Origin: Oribacterium sp. UBA3737
GTDB lineage: Bacteria; Bacillota_A; Clostridia; Lachnospirales; Lachnospiraceae
Assembly: GCA_002371295.1 (NCBI GenBank)
Contig: DFGZ01000243.1
Coordinates: forward strand, 1-14,060
DNA: 14,060 nucleotides
Direction: 5' to 3'
How positions within the stretch are numbered: the stretch's first letter is position 1; each line of letters begins with the position of its first letter. Positions 1-7,299 of this stretch are shown in pieces. The notes beneath the pieces are model-generated. The model worked only from the letters and a program-made list of their open reading frames with translations, had not been told where the DNA came from and searched no databases. Position numbers and translations under genes: made by a program.

Positions 1-34
1 ATCAGTATCTTTCTATCTCAGGTATATTAATGGC

Positions 35-63
35 TTGACAGAAATGGAAAATGAGACTATAGT
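35..63 (+). promoter_or_regulatory. sigma-A promoter of the fructoside operon
   Basis: TTGACA (35-40) and TATAGT (58-63) are separated by exactly 17 bp, which is a near-consensus housekeeping promoter. Transcription should start near position 70, giving a leader of about 140 nt before the binding-protein gene. The first LacI-type operator lies directly downstream of the start point, as expected for repression. The sequence match is direct; promoter activity is inferred. Confidence 0.8.
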
Positions 64-76
64 TAAAATCAACATA

Positions 77-90
77 TGGAACGGGTTCCA
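77..90 (+). promoter_or_regulatory. LacI-family operator, copy 1
   Basis: TGGAACGGGTTCCA is a 14-bp palindrome with one central mismatch, the usual form of a LacI/GalR operator. It sits in a 21-bp segment (71-91) repeated exactly at 145-165. It starts about 7 bp after the predicted transcription start, so bound repressor would block initiation or escape. The likely ligand is the LacI-family protein encoded in the same operon (3508-4503). It also resembles a CcpA cre site but lacks the central CG. Confidence 0.75.
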
Positions 91-107
91 CTAATGGACG
101 GACGGAA

Positions 108-137
108 ATAATGCACAACTTTTTGGTTGTGCATTAT
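108..137 (+). repeat. Inverted repeat (hairpin) between the two operators
   Basis: Two perfect 12-base arms (108-119 and 126-137) flank a 6-nt loop. The hairpin would form in the 5' leader of the operon mRNA. No T-run follows on either strand, so it is not a standard intrinsic terminator. It may stabilise the mRNA 5' end or be a binding site for a third factor. Confidence 0.6.
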
Positions 138-150
138 AAAAGGCAACATA

Positions 151-164
151 TGGAACGGGTTCCA
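151..164 (+). promoter_or_regulatory. LacI-family operator, copy 2
   Basis: Identical to the operator at 77-90 and lying inside the exact 21-bp repeat copy at 145-165. The centre-to-centre distance is 74 bp, close to seven turns of B-DNA, so both sites face the same side of the helix. Together with the upstream copy this arrangement would allow repressor looping. Confidence 0.75.
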
Positions 165-211
165 CAAATGACGTTACTACTGTATATGTAATGCAGAGAA
201 AGGGAGATTCA

Positions 212-1570
212 ATGAAAAAGAACCTATTAACCATTTTTTCAACAGTTATGGCCGTATCACTTACAGCATGCGGCGGAGCCTCAACTACAGGAACAGTGCC
301 GGATCAGTCAACCCAGGCGGAATCAAAGACGGCAGACGGAGCAGCGAGCCTGACAATCTGGAGCCCTACAGACAAGGAATCAGTGGAAAAGTGGTGGGCA
401 GAAAAGATTGATGAGTGGAACAAGGCAAATCCTGATATACAGGTAAAAAGAGATGCTATAGATCGTTCTGATTCATACGCTTATGACAATAAAGTTGCAA
501 CAGCTGTCACATCAAATTCTCTTCCGGACATTTTCTTCGTGGACGGGCCTCAGGTTTCCTACTATGCAGCAAATGAAATCATAGTGCCTTTGGATAAATA
601 CTTTACGGCAGAAGATCTAAAGGATTTTGTTCCTTCAACAGTTGCCCAGTGCACATATGACGGAAAGACTTATGCCATTTCCGCAACGGAATCCTCTGTT
701 GCCTTCTACTATAACAAGGATATGCTCAGAGAAGCAGGAATCGATGTAGATGACATCGATAAGAGAACTGTTGATAACCCTATTACATGGTCAGAGCTTC
801 GTAATATAGCTGAAAAGTGTACAACTGAGGATCATGTGGGAACACATATCATCATGGATCATGGTGAAGGAATTCCTTATGCACTGGAACCTATGTATAT
901 CTCACAGGGTAAAGACTATATCAATGAAACAGGAGATACGGCAGAGGGCTATGTGAACAGTGATGAAGCAGTAAAGACTAGCGCTTTCCTTGCACAGCTT
1001 ATTGCAGACGGATATGCAAACATTGAGCCCATAACAGATGAGTTCCTTAACAAGGCATGTGCGACCATGCTGGGCGGTTCATGGGATGTGGCAACATTAA
1101 CAGAGAATGCCGACTTTGACTGGGGAGTAACCTACTATCCGGTTTCTGATGATACAAAGAAGGCAGTTTCACCCTGCGGCGACTGGTCAGCAGCTATTTC
1201 AAAGGATTGCAAGAATGTTGACGCTGCAGGAAAGTTCTTACAGTGGCTTATGAATACAGACAATGTTGCTACATATGCAGCAGCGATTGCAAAGCCTGCC
1301 ACCAGAAACTCTTCTTATGATACCGAGTCAATGGCTGCTTATAAGGATTACCCGCTTTCACTGATGGTTGAGCAGCTCAATCATACTGCAGTACCTCGTC
1401 CACGTACTCCGTCCTATGCGTCTTTCTCAACAAAATATGCAGAGGCGATGTCAAACATCTTCTCAGCAGCGGCATCAGATCATAAGGTTGATGATGCTTA
1501 CATCAAGGAGCAGCTTGACAGTGTAGCAGCAGATTTTGCCGAGGACTACAATACTTACTATGCAAAATGA
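212..1570 (+). CDS. ABC sugar transporter, lipoprotein solute-binding protein
   Basis: Extracytoplasmic binding protein of a CUT1-type sugar ABC importer, 452 aa. The N-terminus has Lys residues, a hydrophobic stretch and a lipobox LTAC with the lipidated Cys at residue 20, then a polar linker before the mature domain that begins with LTIWSP, typical of family-1 sugar-binding proteins. I chose ATG 212 rather than the in-frame ATG 191 because AGGGAG (201-206) sits 5 nt before 212 and the signal peptide then starts with MKK. It is the first gene of an operon with two permeases, a LacI regulator and a GH32 enzyme. The likely ligand is therefore sucrose or short fructo-oligosaccharides; the family is clear but the ligand is inferred from context. 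Confidence 0.9.
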   Translation: MKKNLLTIFSTVMAVSLTACGGASTTGTVPDQSTQAESKTADGAASLTIWSPTDKESVEKWWAEKIDEWNKANPDIQVKRDAIDRSDSYAYDNKVATAVTSNSLPDIFFVDGPQVSYYAANEIIVPLDKYFTAEDLKDFVPSTVAQCTYDGKTYAISATESSVAFYYNKDMLREAGIDVDDIDKRTVDNPITWSELRNIAEKCTTEDHVGTHIIMDHGEGIPYALEPMYISQGKDYINETGDTAEGYVNSDEAVKTSAFLAQLIADGYANIEPITDEFLNKACATMLGGSWDVATLTENADFDWGVTYYPVSDDTKKAVSPCGDWSAAISKDCKNVDAAGKFLQWLMNTDNVATYAAAIAKPATRNSSYDTESMAAYKDYPLSLMVEQLNHTAVPRPRTPSYASFSTKYAEAMSNIFSAAASDHKVDDAYIKEQLDSVAADFAEDYNTYYAK

Positions 1571-1598
1571 TGTTCAAGCATCAGATATGTAAAGAATG

Positions 1599-1624
1599 GC
1601 AGTCGGCGCTTATGCGCTGACTGC
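1599..1624 (+). other. Intercistronic stem-loop after the binding-protein gene
   Basis: An 11-bp stem (1599-1609 with 1614-1624, one G-U pair) closes a TTAT tetraloop in the 71-bp gap between the binding protein and the first permease. No T-run follows, so full termination is unlikely. Hairpins here commonly protect the upstream message from 3' decay and keep binding protein in excess over permease; that role is inferred. Confidence 0.6.
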
Positions 1625-1641
1625 ATAAGAGGAACTATACC

Positions 1642-2535
1642 ATGATAAAGGTAAATAATGTAAAAAACAGAAATGAAGGTACTTCAGCCGCAGTGCTTGT
1701 AACACCATCGGTTTTTCTGCTCATAGCATTTCTTCTTGTACCGATGATATACACCGTGTATTTTTCGGTCTTCCGGTATCAGATAATGCGACCGCAGGAC
1801 ATGACTTTCATAAATTTTGAAAACTACATAAAGCTTTTTCAGGACAAAGATTTTTGGCAGGCGTTTAAAAATACAATTTACTTTACGGTAGTTGTAGTTC
1901 CTGTACAGACTGCTCTGGCTTTAGGACTTGCACTTCTGGTTGCGGAGAAAACACGCGGAGTTGCTTTTTTCAGAACCATGTACTTTGCTCCACAGCTGAC
2001 ATCGATGGTCGTCATATCTATACTGTGGACCATCCTGTATAATTCAAATCCTTCCACAGGGCTCATAAATTCACTGCTTAAAAGTCTGGGGATGGAGAGC
2101 ATCAATTTCCTGAGCAACAAAAAGACTGCCATGAATTCAATCATTTTCATGTCTGCATGGCAGGGAGCAGGATACCAGATGATGATCTTCATCGCAGGAC
2201 TTCAGGCTATTCCGGCATCACAGTATGAAGCTGCAGCGGTTGACGGTGCGACAGCATTTCAGAAACTTGTCTACATCACATTACCGGGGCTGAAATCCAC
2301 CATAAAATATGTTGTGATGATAACTATGATACAGGCTATGAAGCTCTTCACACAGCCTTATGTCATGACTAAGGGTGGACCGCAGAACTCTACAAAAACA
2401 CTGGTCTACTATATCTATACCGAAGGTTTTCAGGAAGGTGATTTTGGATATGCCTGCTCTGCGGCAGCTGTGTTTTTCATCATCGTTGTAACGATGTCAC
2501 TTGTTATGAAACGTCTGACCATGCCGAAAGACTGA
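1642..2535 (+). CDS. ABC sugar transporter permease (MalF/UgpA type)
   Basis: Inner-membrane permease of the CUT1 family, 297 aa, about six membrane segments, the first at residues 16-40. The EAA loop that contacts the ATPase is visible at about 196-216 (EAAAVDGA, then an LPGL ending). AAGAGGA (1627-1633) lies 8 nt before the ATG. It would pair with the next permease to form the channel for the sugar delivered by the upstream lipoprotein. No ATP-binding subunit is encoded nearby, which is common for CUT1 systems in Firmicutes that share one MsmX/MsmK ATPase. Confidence 0.92.
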   Translation: MIKVNNVKNRNEGTSAAVLVTPSVFLLIAFLLVPMIYTVYFSVFRYQIMRPQDMTFINFENYIKLFQDKDFWQAFKNTIYFTVVVVPVQTALALGLALLVAEKTRGVAFFRTMYFAPQLTSMVVISILWTILYNSNPSTGLINSLLKSLGMESINFLSNKKTAMNSIIFMSAWQGAGYQMMIFIAGLQAIPASQYEAAAVDGATAFQKLVYITLPGLKSTIKYVVMITMIQAMKLFTQPYVMTKGGPQNSTKTLVYYIYTEGFQEGDFGYACSAAAVFFIIVVTMSLVMKRLTMPKD

Positions 2536-2555
2536 GAGACTGAAAGGGGTATTTC

Positions 2556-3413
2556 ATGAGCAGCAGAACCAGTTCGATTGAAAGACAAAAATTAATAGGA
2601 AAAATTCTATTTTATCTTGGGAATTTTATCATCGGAATAATCTTTGTTTCACCTCTGCTTTGGATGTTATGTGCTTCACTGAAACCTGAGGCGGAGATAT
2701 TTGCCAATATGAATTCCATCAGGACATTTATACCTACACACGCATCCTTCAACAATTATATAGAGGTATTTACACGACTTAATATCCTGAATGTTCTGAA
2801 AAATACATTTTGCTATATCGCTTTGATCCTTGTGGGAGACCTGTTACTGAATTCACTTTGCGGATATGCACTTGCAAAATTTCATTTTAAGGGTAAGGGA
2901 CTTATACTTAATCTGGTCATAGCACTTATGGTACTTCCCATGGAGGCTATCATGCTTCCTCTCTACATCGAGATGTCACAGCTTGGCTGGGTTAATACGT
3001 TACAGGCTTTGGTTATCCCCTTCATCCCGAAGTGCTTTTCGATATATATGTTCAGACAGTTCTTTTCCGATATTCCGGATGAGTTGATCGAAGCTGCATA
3101 CATCGACGGAAGTGGTCATATAAGAACCTTTTTCAGCATAGTGGTTCCTATTTCAAAAACGGTTTATGCGACAGTATTTATCCTTGATTTTGTAGCGCAC
3201 TGGAATGATTTTATGTGGCCGTTTCTTGTTATGACCGGAGAGGAAAAGAGAACTATCCAGCTGGCTGTTCAGGTGTTCTTCGGAACACAGCCTGTTCATT
3301 ACAGCGCTATCATGGCGGCTCTTGTCATTTCTGCAGTTCCCATGATTTTGATGTTCATATTTATGCAGAAATACTATGTGGAAGGTATCGCTTCCTCCGG
3401 AATAAAGGGATGA
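2556..3413 (+). CDS. ABC sugar transporter permease (MalG/UgpE type)
   Basis: Second CUT1 permease, 285 aa, beginning 20 nt after the first permease stop with AAAGGGG before the ATG. Membrane segments begin at about residue 17, and the EAA loop is at about 179-200 (EAAYIDGSG followed by VVPIS). The C-terminal ending (YYVEGIASSGIKG) is typical of MalG-like proteins. It forms a heterodimer with the preceding permease. Substrate is inferred from the GH32 gene downstream. Confidence 0.92.
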   Translation: MSSRTSSIERQKLIGKILFYLGNFIIGIIFVSPLLWMLCASLKPEAEIFANMNSIRTFIPTHASFNNYIEVFTRLNILNVLKNTFCYIALILVGDLLLNSLCGYALAKFHFKGKGLILNLVIALMVLPMEAIMLPLYIEMSQLGWVNTLQALVIPFIPKCFSIYMFRQFFSDIPDELIEAAYIDGSGHIRTFFSIVVPISKTVYATVFILDFVAHWNDFMWPFLVMTGEEKRTIQLAVQVFFGTQPVHYSAIMAALVISAVPMILMFIFMQKYYVEGIASSGIKG

Positions 3414-3507
3414 TAAGATGCAGGTTGATGATGCGCAGGGAATATGCAAAAATATGTGTGTGCGTTTTTTACCATAAATCAGGACGGAAGAAAGGAATCA
3501 AAGATCT

Positions 3508-4503
3508 ATGGCAACCATACAGGAAGTGGCAAAGCTGGCAGGTGTCGGAGTTGCCACAGTATCACGAGTCATTAATGATACAGGCTACGTAAAGGAAGAG
3601 ACAAGAGAGCGTATAGAAAAAGCTATTCGTGAGCTTGATTATACGCCCAATGCTGTGGCCAGAAATCTGTATCGTAATAAAAATGGTATAATTGCTGTTA
3701 TCATCCCTGAGATAGATCACCCGTTTTTTTCCGCCTTTGTCAATGAGCTTGAGGAGATATTTGCAGAGCATAAATACAGGATGATGCTTTGCAATACCTG
3801 GTTTAAAGAGAATTACGAGTATCAGTATCTGAAGATGCTTAAGGAAAAACTGGTGGATGGGATAGTTGTTGCGTCTCACACACTGGATCTGGAACGGTAT
3901 GCCACTATTGAACGTCCGGTTGTAGCACTGGACAGGGATCTGGGAGATATGATCCCCTGCGTCAGATCGGATCATGAAGCCGGAGGAAGGATGGCTGCAG
4001 AGGAACTGATAGCGGCAGGCTGCAGAAAAGTAGCTCAATTCAGAAATGAAGAAAATACCTCGGCACCTTTTGTCATAAGGCATGATACTTTTGAAAAGGT
4101 ACTGAGAGACAGGGGCGTCGAGGTGGTCAATGTCTACACCAGGTGGAACAGCCTGGGCTATGAGTATAACAAAATTCTGTGTAAGGACTTTTTTGCAACG
4201 CACGGTGATATAGACGGAGTGTTTGGAACAGATCTTATAGCACTTAATATCGAAAAGGAAGCCCTTAAGTCAGGAAAGCGTATACCGGAGGATCTGAAGA
4301 TAGTTTCCTATGACGGAACAGATATCATAGAGACGTCATATCCGACCATAACTGTTATAGAGCAGCCCATCAAGGAGCTTGCAAGAGAGTGCTTCAAACA
4401 GCTTGAGATGAGAATAGAAGGAAAGGATCCGGAGAAAAAAGTCATTACATTGCCTGTAAAATTAAAGAGGGGAATGTCGACGGAAGTGAAGGGAATAGTA
4501 TGA
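3508..4503 (+). CDS. LacI/GalR-family transcriptional regulator
   Basis: Repressor of 331 aa. The helix-turn-helix is at residues 3-22 (TIQEVAKLAGV, then VATVSRVIN), followed by the hinge helix PNAVARNL (47-54) that inserts into the operator minor groove. From about residue 60 it has the periplasmic-binding-protein-like effector domain. It lies inside the fructoside operon: 94 bp after the second permease and overlapping the GH32 start by 4 bp (ATGA). AAAGGA at 3491-3496 is a slightly distant ribosome site. The twin palindromes at 77-90 and 151-164 are its probable operators, giving autoregulation. The effector is probably sucrose, fructose or a phosphorylated product, which cannot be read from sequence. 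Confidence 0.9.
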   Translation: MATIQEVAKLAGVGVATVSRVINDTGYVKEETRERIEKAIRELDYTPNAVARNLYRNKNGIIAVIIPEIDHPFFSAFVNELEEIFAEHKYRMMLCNTWFKENYEYQYLKMLKEKLVDGIVVASHTLDLERYATIERPVVALDRDLGDMIPCVRSDHEAGGRMAAEELIAAGCRKVAQFRNEENTSAPFVIRHDTFEKVLRDRGVEVVNVYTRWNSLGYEYNKILCKDFFATHGDIDGVFGTDLIALNIEKEALKSGKRIPEDLKIVSYDGTDIIETSYPTITVIEQPIKELARECFKQLEMRIEGKDPEKKVITLPVKLKRGMSTEVKGIV

Positions 4504-5981
4504 TTAGTGAATTACTGAAAAAAGCCAGAGAACAGGAGACTGAAACAGGAAGATATATAGATAAAGGTGAAAGACCGGTATATCACCTTTCGCCATGGGC
4601 AGGATGGATGAACGATCCTAACGGATTCTCCATTTACAAAGGGATGATCCATCAGTTTTACCAGTATTATCCATATAAAACAGAGTGGGGTCCTATGCAT
4701 TGGGGACACGCGGTATCAAAGGACTATGTGAAGTGGGATTATCTCCCTGCGGCTATTGCTCCGGATGAAAGTTATGATAATTTCGGATGCTTTTCAGGAG
4801 GAGCGGTTGAGACAAAAGAAGGAAAGCAGCTTTTGGTATATACCGGAGTAAAATCGGAAGTAAAAGAAGGAAAAGAAATCATACGACAGACGCAGTGCCT
4901 GGCTTTCGGAGATGGGGCTGATTATGAAAAATTTCAGCAGAATCCCGTAATAGATCATAAAAGTATTCCGGAGGGCTGGAGCCCTGTGGATTTCAGAGAT
5001 CCTAAGATATGGTTTGATGAAGAGGATGACTGCTACTATATAGTGGCCGGAAACAGAACCGATGACGGAAGCGGTGCCATACTTCTGTTTGAAAGCAAGG
5101 ACGGAAAAGAGTGGAAGTTTGTAACTGTACTTGACCGCTCCAGAAATGAATACGGAAAGATGTGGGAGTGTCCTGACTTTTTTGAACTTGACGGTAAACA
5201 CTTTATATTTACCTCTCCTCAGTTCATGCAGGCCAGAACACTGGAATTTCACAATGGAAACGGTAATATCATGATTGTGGGAAGCTATGACAGGAAAACC
5301 CACAGCTTTGTGCGTGAGAGTGTATCTGCCATAGATTACGGTCTGGATTTCTATGCCATGCAGACACTTAAATCCGATGATGGCCGAAGGATCATGACAG
5401 CATGGATGCAGTCATGGGAGTCCTGTAAGGCTGTGCCGGAGGGACAGAAGTGGTTCGGTCAGATGATACTTCCGAGAGAACTGAGCTTTAAAAACGGGAG
5501 ACTCTATCAGAGACCGGTGAGAGAGATAGAGAATTACAGAAAGGAGCATGTCTCCTACAGGGATGTGGCTCTGTTTAATGAGACAACTCTTCCGAGGGTT
5601 TCCGGTAAAGTATGTGATATGGAGCTTGAGCTTGTTCCAAACGGGCAGAGTTTTGGTGAATTTAAGATCTCGTTCCATGCTGATTCTGATTATCATACTG
5701 ATTTTATTTACAGGCCGGAAGAAGGTATAGCTATTTTTGACAGAACTTATTCCGGATTCCCTTACGATATAAATAACAAAAGAAAGTTTCCTGTGAGGTA
5801 TAATGCCGGCAAGCTTAAACTTCGTGTACTCCTGGACAGATTTTCTGCGGAAATTTTCGTCAATGACGGAGAAAGTGTATGTTCATCAACTGTATATGCT
5901 CCTGAAGAAGCCGAAAAAATTAGTTTTTCAGCCAAAGGAAGCGCAGTGATGAATCTCGATTTCTGGAAACTGGAAAATTGA
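4500..5981 (+). CDS. GH32 beta-fructosidase (sucrose/fructo-oligosaccharide hydrolase)
   Basis: Glycoside hydrolase family 32 enzyme, 493 aa, releasing terminal fructose from sucrose or short fructans. All three catalytic signatures are present: WMNDPNG at 36-42 (nucleophile Asp39), FRDP at 165-168 (transition-state Asp167) and ECP at 223-225 (acid/base Glu223). The five-bladed propeller is followed by the beta-sandwich domain from about residue 350. There is no signal peptide, so it is cytoplasmic and acts on sugar imported by the ABC system. Because that importer delivers unphosphorylated sugar, a sucrose or FOS hydrolase is more likely than a sucrose-6-phosphate hydrolase, although the two cannot be separated by motif alone. 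Translation is coupled to the regulator through an ATGA overlap. Confidence 0.92.
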   Translation: MISELLKKAREQETETGRYIDKGERPVYHLSPWAGWMNDPNGFSIYKGMIHQFYQYYPYKTEWGPMHWGHAVSKDYVKWDYLPAAIAPDESYDNFGCFSGGAVETKEGKQLLVYTGVKSEVKEGKEIIRQTQCLAFGDGADYEKFQQNPVIDHKSIPEGWSPVDFRDPKIWFDEEDDCYYIVAGNRTDDGSGAILLFESKDGKEWKFVTVLDRSRNEYGKMWECPDFFELDGKHFIFTSPQFMQARTLEFHNGNGNIMIVGSYDRKTHSFVRESVSAIDYGLDFYAMQTLKSDDGRRIMTAWMQSWESCKAVPEGQKWFGQMILPRELSFKNGRLYQRPVREIENYRKEHVSYRDVALFNETTLPRVSGKVCDMELELVPNGQSFGEFKISFHADSDYHTDFIYRPEEGIAIFDRTYSGFPYDINNKRKFPVRYNAGKLKLRVLLDRFSAEIFVNDGESVCSSTVYAPEEAEKISFSAKGSAVMNLDFWKLEN

Positions 5982-6074
5982 CTCTGCTTTGATACTCACT
6001 GATGACGCCATAACACATTCTTGTGCGAAGAGCTTGTGATAAGATACTTGACATTCAGATATAAATAGATGCGA

Positions 6075-6094
6075 TTCCAACATTAATGTGGGAA
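6075..6094 (+). promoter_or_regulatory. 20-bp imperfect palindrome
   Basis: TTCC at 6075 and GGAA at 6094 bracket a perfect inner palindrome, ACATTAATGT (6080-6089), with only one mismatched pair (6079/6090). This is the size and form of a dimeric repressor site. As RNA it could form an eight-position stem (one A-G mismatch) with a TTAA loop. Its position between the GH32 stop and the terminator-like hairpin gives no clear target gene. Confidence 0.35.
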
Positions 6095-6107
6095 GTACGA
6101 CAGTGAA

Positions 6108-6166
6108 ACCACCCTTGATATTTCAGGAGGTCTTTATGACCATGGAAGTTAAGGGTGGTATTTTTG
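6108..6166 (+). terminator. Terminator-like hairpin after the GH32 gene
   Basis: Nine-base arms ACCACCCTT (6108-6116) and AAGGGTGGT (6151-6159) pair perfectly, followed by ATTTTTG. This fits the end of the fructoside operon. The 34-nt loop is unusually long and contains a nested GGTC/GACC hairpin (6129-6132 with 6138-6141) and a perfect AGGAGG-N5-ATG translation start, so it may be more than a terminator. Confidence 0.55.
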
Positions 6167-6228
6167 TGCGATTTTTACTGATGACGCCGCTGCACATATG
6201 CCACAAAAACGCAATCTTAAATAGCTGA
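6136..6228 (+). CDS. Possible 30-codon small ORF
   Basis: ATG 6136 is preceded by AGGAGG (6125-6130) at an ideal 5-nt spacing. The frame runs 30 codons to TGA 6226-6228, starting MTMEVKGGIF and ending with a short hydrophobic then polar tail. Its first codons overlap the 3' arm of the terminator-like hairpin, so the same bases would serve as both hairpin and coding sequence. No known family is recognised. The good ribosome site is the only positive evidence; it may be chance or a decayed gene. Confidence 0.2.
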   Translation: MTMEVKGGIFVRFLLMTPLHICHKNAILNS

Positions 6229-6309
6229 CAATTTAGATAAAATTAAGTCCATGGTTGATATATAATTCACAAAAATCATAAAGTGATGTACTTATGGTCG
6301 ATTATGCTC

Positions 6310-6337
6310 TTTACATTTGTGCAATACTAACTATAAT
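6310..6337 (+). promoter_or_regulatory. Promoter of the sulfoquinovose operon
   Basis: TTTACA (6310-6315) and a consensus TATAAT (6332-6337) are separated by 16 bp. The predicted start is near 6344, giving a leader of about 115 nt before the transaldolase gene. It is the best promoter match in the 476-bp gap. Confidence 0.7.
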
Positions 6338-6339
6338 AC

Positions 6340-6366
6340 TAATTAATTAATTGAATTAACTAATTA
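6340..6366 (+). promoter_or_regulatory. 27-bp palindrome over the transcription start (candidate operator)
   Basis: Arms of 13 bp (6340-6352 and 6354-6366) around a central G pair at 12 of 13 positions; the sequence is built from TTAATTAA-type units. It begins 2 bp after the -10 box and covers the predicted start point, the classic place for a repressor site. The cognate regulator is not identifiable, since no regulator gene lies in the sulfoquinovose cluster within this window. Low complexity means chance is possible. Confidence 0.45.
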
Positions 6367-6393
6367 ATGCAGCTTAAATAAAGCAGCAGGTGA

Positions 6394-6434
6394 GACAGAG
6401 CCGAACCATTAAAAACGGTTTTAATGGGACAGAG
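6394..6434 (+). other. Leader hairpin flanked by GACAGAG repeats
   Basis: A perfect 9-bp stem, CCATTAAAA (6406-6414) with TTTTAATGG (6419-6427), closes an ACGG tetraloop. The heptamer GACAGAG occurs just before it (6394-6400) and just after it (6428-6434). The structure lies about 20 nt upstream of the transaldolase initiation codon, outside its ribosome site. It matches no riboswitch class I know. Confidence 0.5.
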
Positions 6435-6457
6435 TTCTCGTCAAAGAGGAGGAAGTA

Positions 6458-7144
6458 ATGAAGTTCTTTTTAGACAGTGCAAAATTAGATGAGATTGACT
6501 ATGCGTACAAGACATTTGGAATCGATGGTGTAACAACAAATCCAAAGCATATCATGCTTAGCGGAAAGCCATTCGTAACAGCTATTACAGACATCGCAAA
6601 CTGGATCAAGGAAAACGGCCTTGAGGGTATCGACAAGTTCCCTGTATCCATCGAAATCAACCCGCATCTTGACAAGACAGAGGACATGGTTGAAGAGGCA
6701 AGAAAGTATGCCAAGGTTTCTCCAAACTTTGCAATCAAGATTCCTGCAACAGAGGCAGGTGTTGCTGCAGCAAGACAGCTTGAGAAGGAAGGCATCAGAA
6801 CAAACCTTACACTTGTATTTGCTCCGGCACAGGCAATCTTCGCAGCAAAGAACGGTTCACTTTTTGTTTCACCTTTCATCGGATGGAAAGAGGACAACGG
6901 CGAGGACTGCAAGCAGTACATTAAGGACATCGTTGATATCTACAAGAACTACGGTTTCTACGGAAAGACACAGATCATCTGTGCAGCACTTCGTTCACCT
7001 AAGCAGATGGTTGACTGTGCGGTAGCAGGTGCAGACATCATCACAGCAGGACTTGCAATTTACAAGAGCGCTCAGCACCACGCTTACACAACACAGGGTA
7101 TCGGAACATTCTGTGATGCATGGGACAACACAAAGACAGAGTGA
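6458..7144 (+). CDS. sftT: Sulfofructose transaldolase (sulfo-TAL)
   Basis: Small class-I transaldolase, 228 aa. Seen: FLDSA at 4-8, TTNP at 26-29, the Schiff-base lysine Lys94 in FAIKIPAT, NLTLVF at 106-111 and SPFIGW at 128-133. In phosphate-using transaldolases the last motif reads SPFVGR, and that Arg (Arg181 in E. coli TalB) binds the sugar phosphate; here it is Trp133. That change and the neighbours point to 6-deoxy-6-sulfofructose as donor: the dihydroxyacetone unit goes to glyceraldehyde 3-phosphate, giving fructose 6-phosphate and releasing sulfolactaldehyde. A strong AGGAGG (6447-6452) lies 5 nt before the ATG. Codon use is strongly biased, suggesting high expression. An ordinary transaldolase or fructose-6-phosphate aldolase is the alternative, but the pathway context argues against it. 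Confidence 0.85.
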   Translation: MKFFLDSAKLDEIDYAYKTFGIDGVTTNPKHIMLSGKPFVTAITDIANWIKENGLEGIDKFPVSIEINPHLDKTEDMVEEARKYAKVSPNFAIKIPATEAGVAAARQLEKEGIRTNLTLVFAPAQAIFAAKNGSLFVSPFIGWKEDNGEDCKQYIKDIVDIYKNYGFYGKTQIICAALRSPKQMVDCAVAGADIITAGLAIYKSAQHHAYTTQGIGTFCDAWDNTKTE

Positions 7145-7173
7145 TTTCATAAAGTTAAGATCAGAGAACAGCG

Positions 7174-7217
7174 CCTGTCCATCGGCATGAAGCGAATAAC
7201 TGTTGCTGATGGACAGG
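7174..7217 (+). other. Intercistronic stem-loop after the transaldolase gene
   Basis: A 14-bp stem (7174-7187 with 7204-7217, one G-U pair) encloses a 16-nt loop in the 155-bp gap before the reductase gene. It is followed by A-rich rather than T-rich sequence, so it is not a good terminator. It may stabilise the transaldolase message or mark a processing point; no clear new promoter follows it. Confidence 0.6.
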
Positions 7218-7299
7218 AAATATAAACAATTAGACATTATCATCGGGAAAATCAAAAATTAGAAGATCTGATCATAAAAACAGGTCCTTGGAGGAAGTA

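Larger units (their letters stand above)
5998..6188 (+). repeat. 12-bp direct repeat bracketing 167 bp
   Basis: ACTGATGACGCC occurs at 5998-6009 and again at 6177-6188. The intervening 167 bp holds the palindrome and terminator-like hairpin described separately. The arrangement could be the trace of a small inserted element or of a duplicated small-ORF tail. No terminal inverted repeats are evident. Confidence 0.4.

Noticed and set aside
191..211. Upstream ATG for the binding protein
   Set aside because: It would place the ribosome site inside the coding region and put extra residues before the signal peptide.
3434..3470. Possible terminator between the second permease and the LacI gene
   Set aside because: A T-run follows, but the stem is only CGCA/TGCG plus an ATAT/ATAT pair separated by an internal loop, too weak to call.
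3562..4203. Long antisense ORF opposite the LacI gene
   Set aside because: It lies wholly inside a well-supported gene and shows no protein-family features.
6048..6076. TTGACA at 6048-6053 as a promoter
   Set aside because: No acceptable -10 lies 16-18 bp downstream (GCGATT at 17 bp); the nearby TATAAA is only 6 bp away.
6261..6266. TATAAT as a second promoter for the SQ operon
   Set aside because: No recognisable -35 element lies 16-18 bp upstream.
7288..7299. TTG start for the reductase
   Set aside because: The extension encodes the ribosome site itself; ATG 7300 starts directly at the Rossmann strand.
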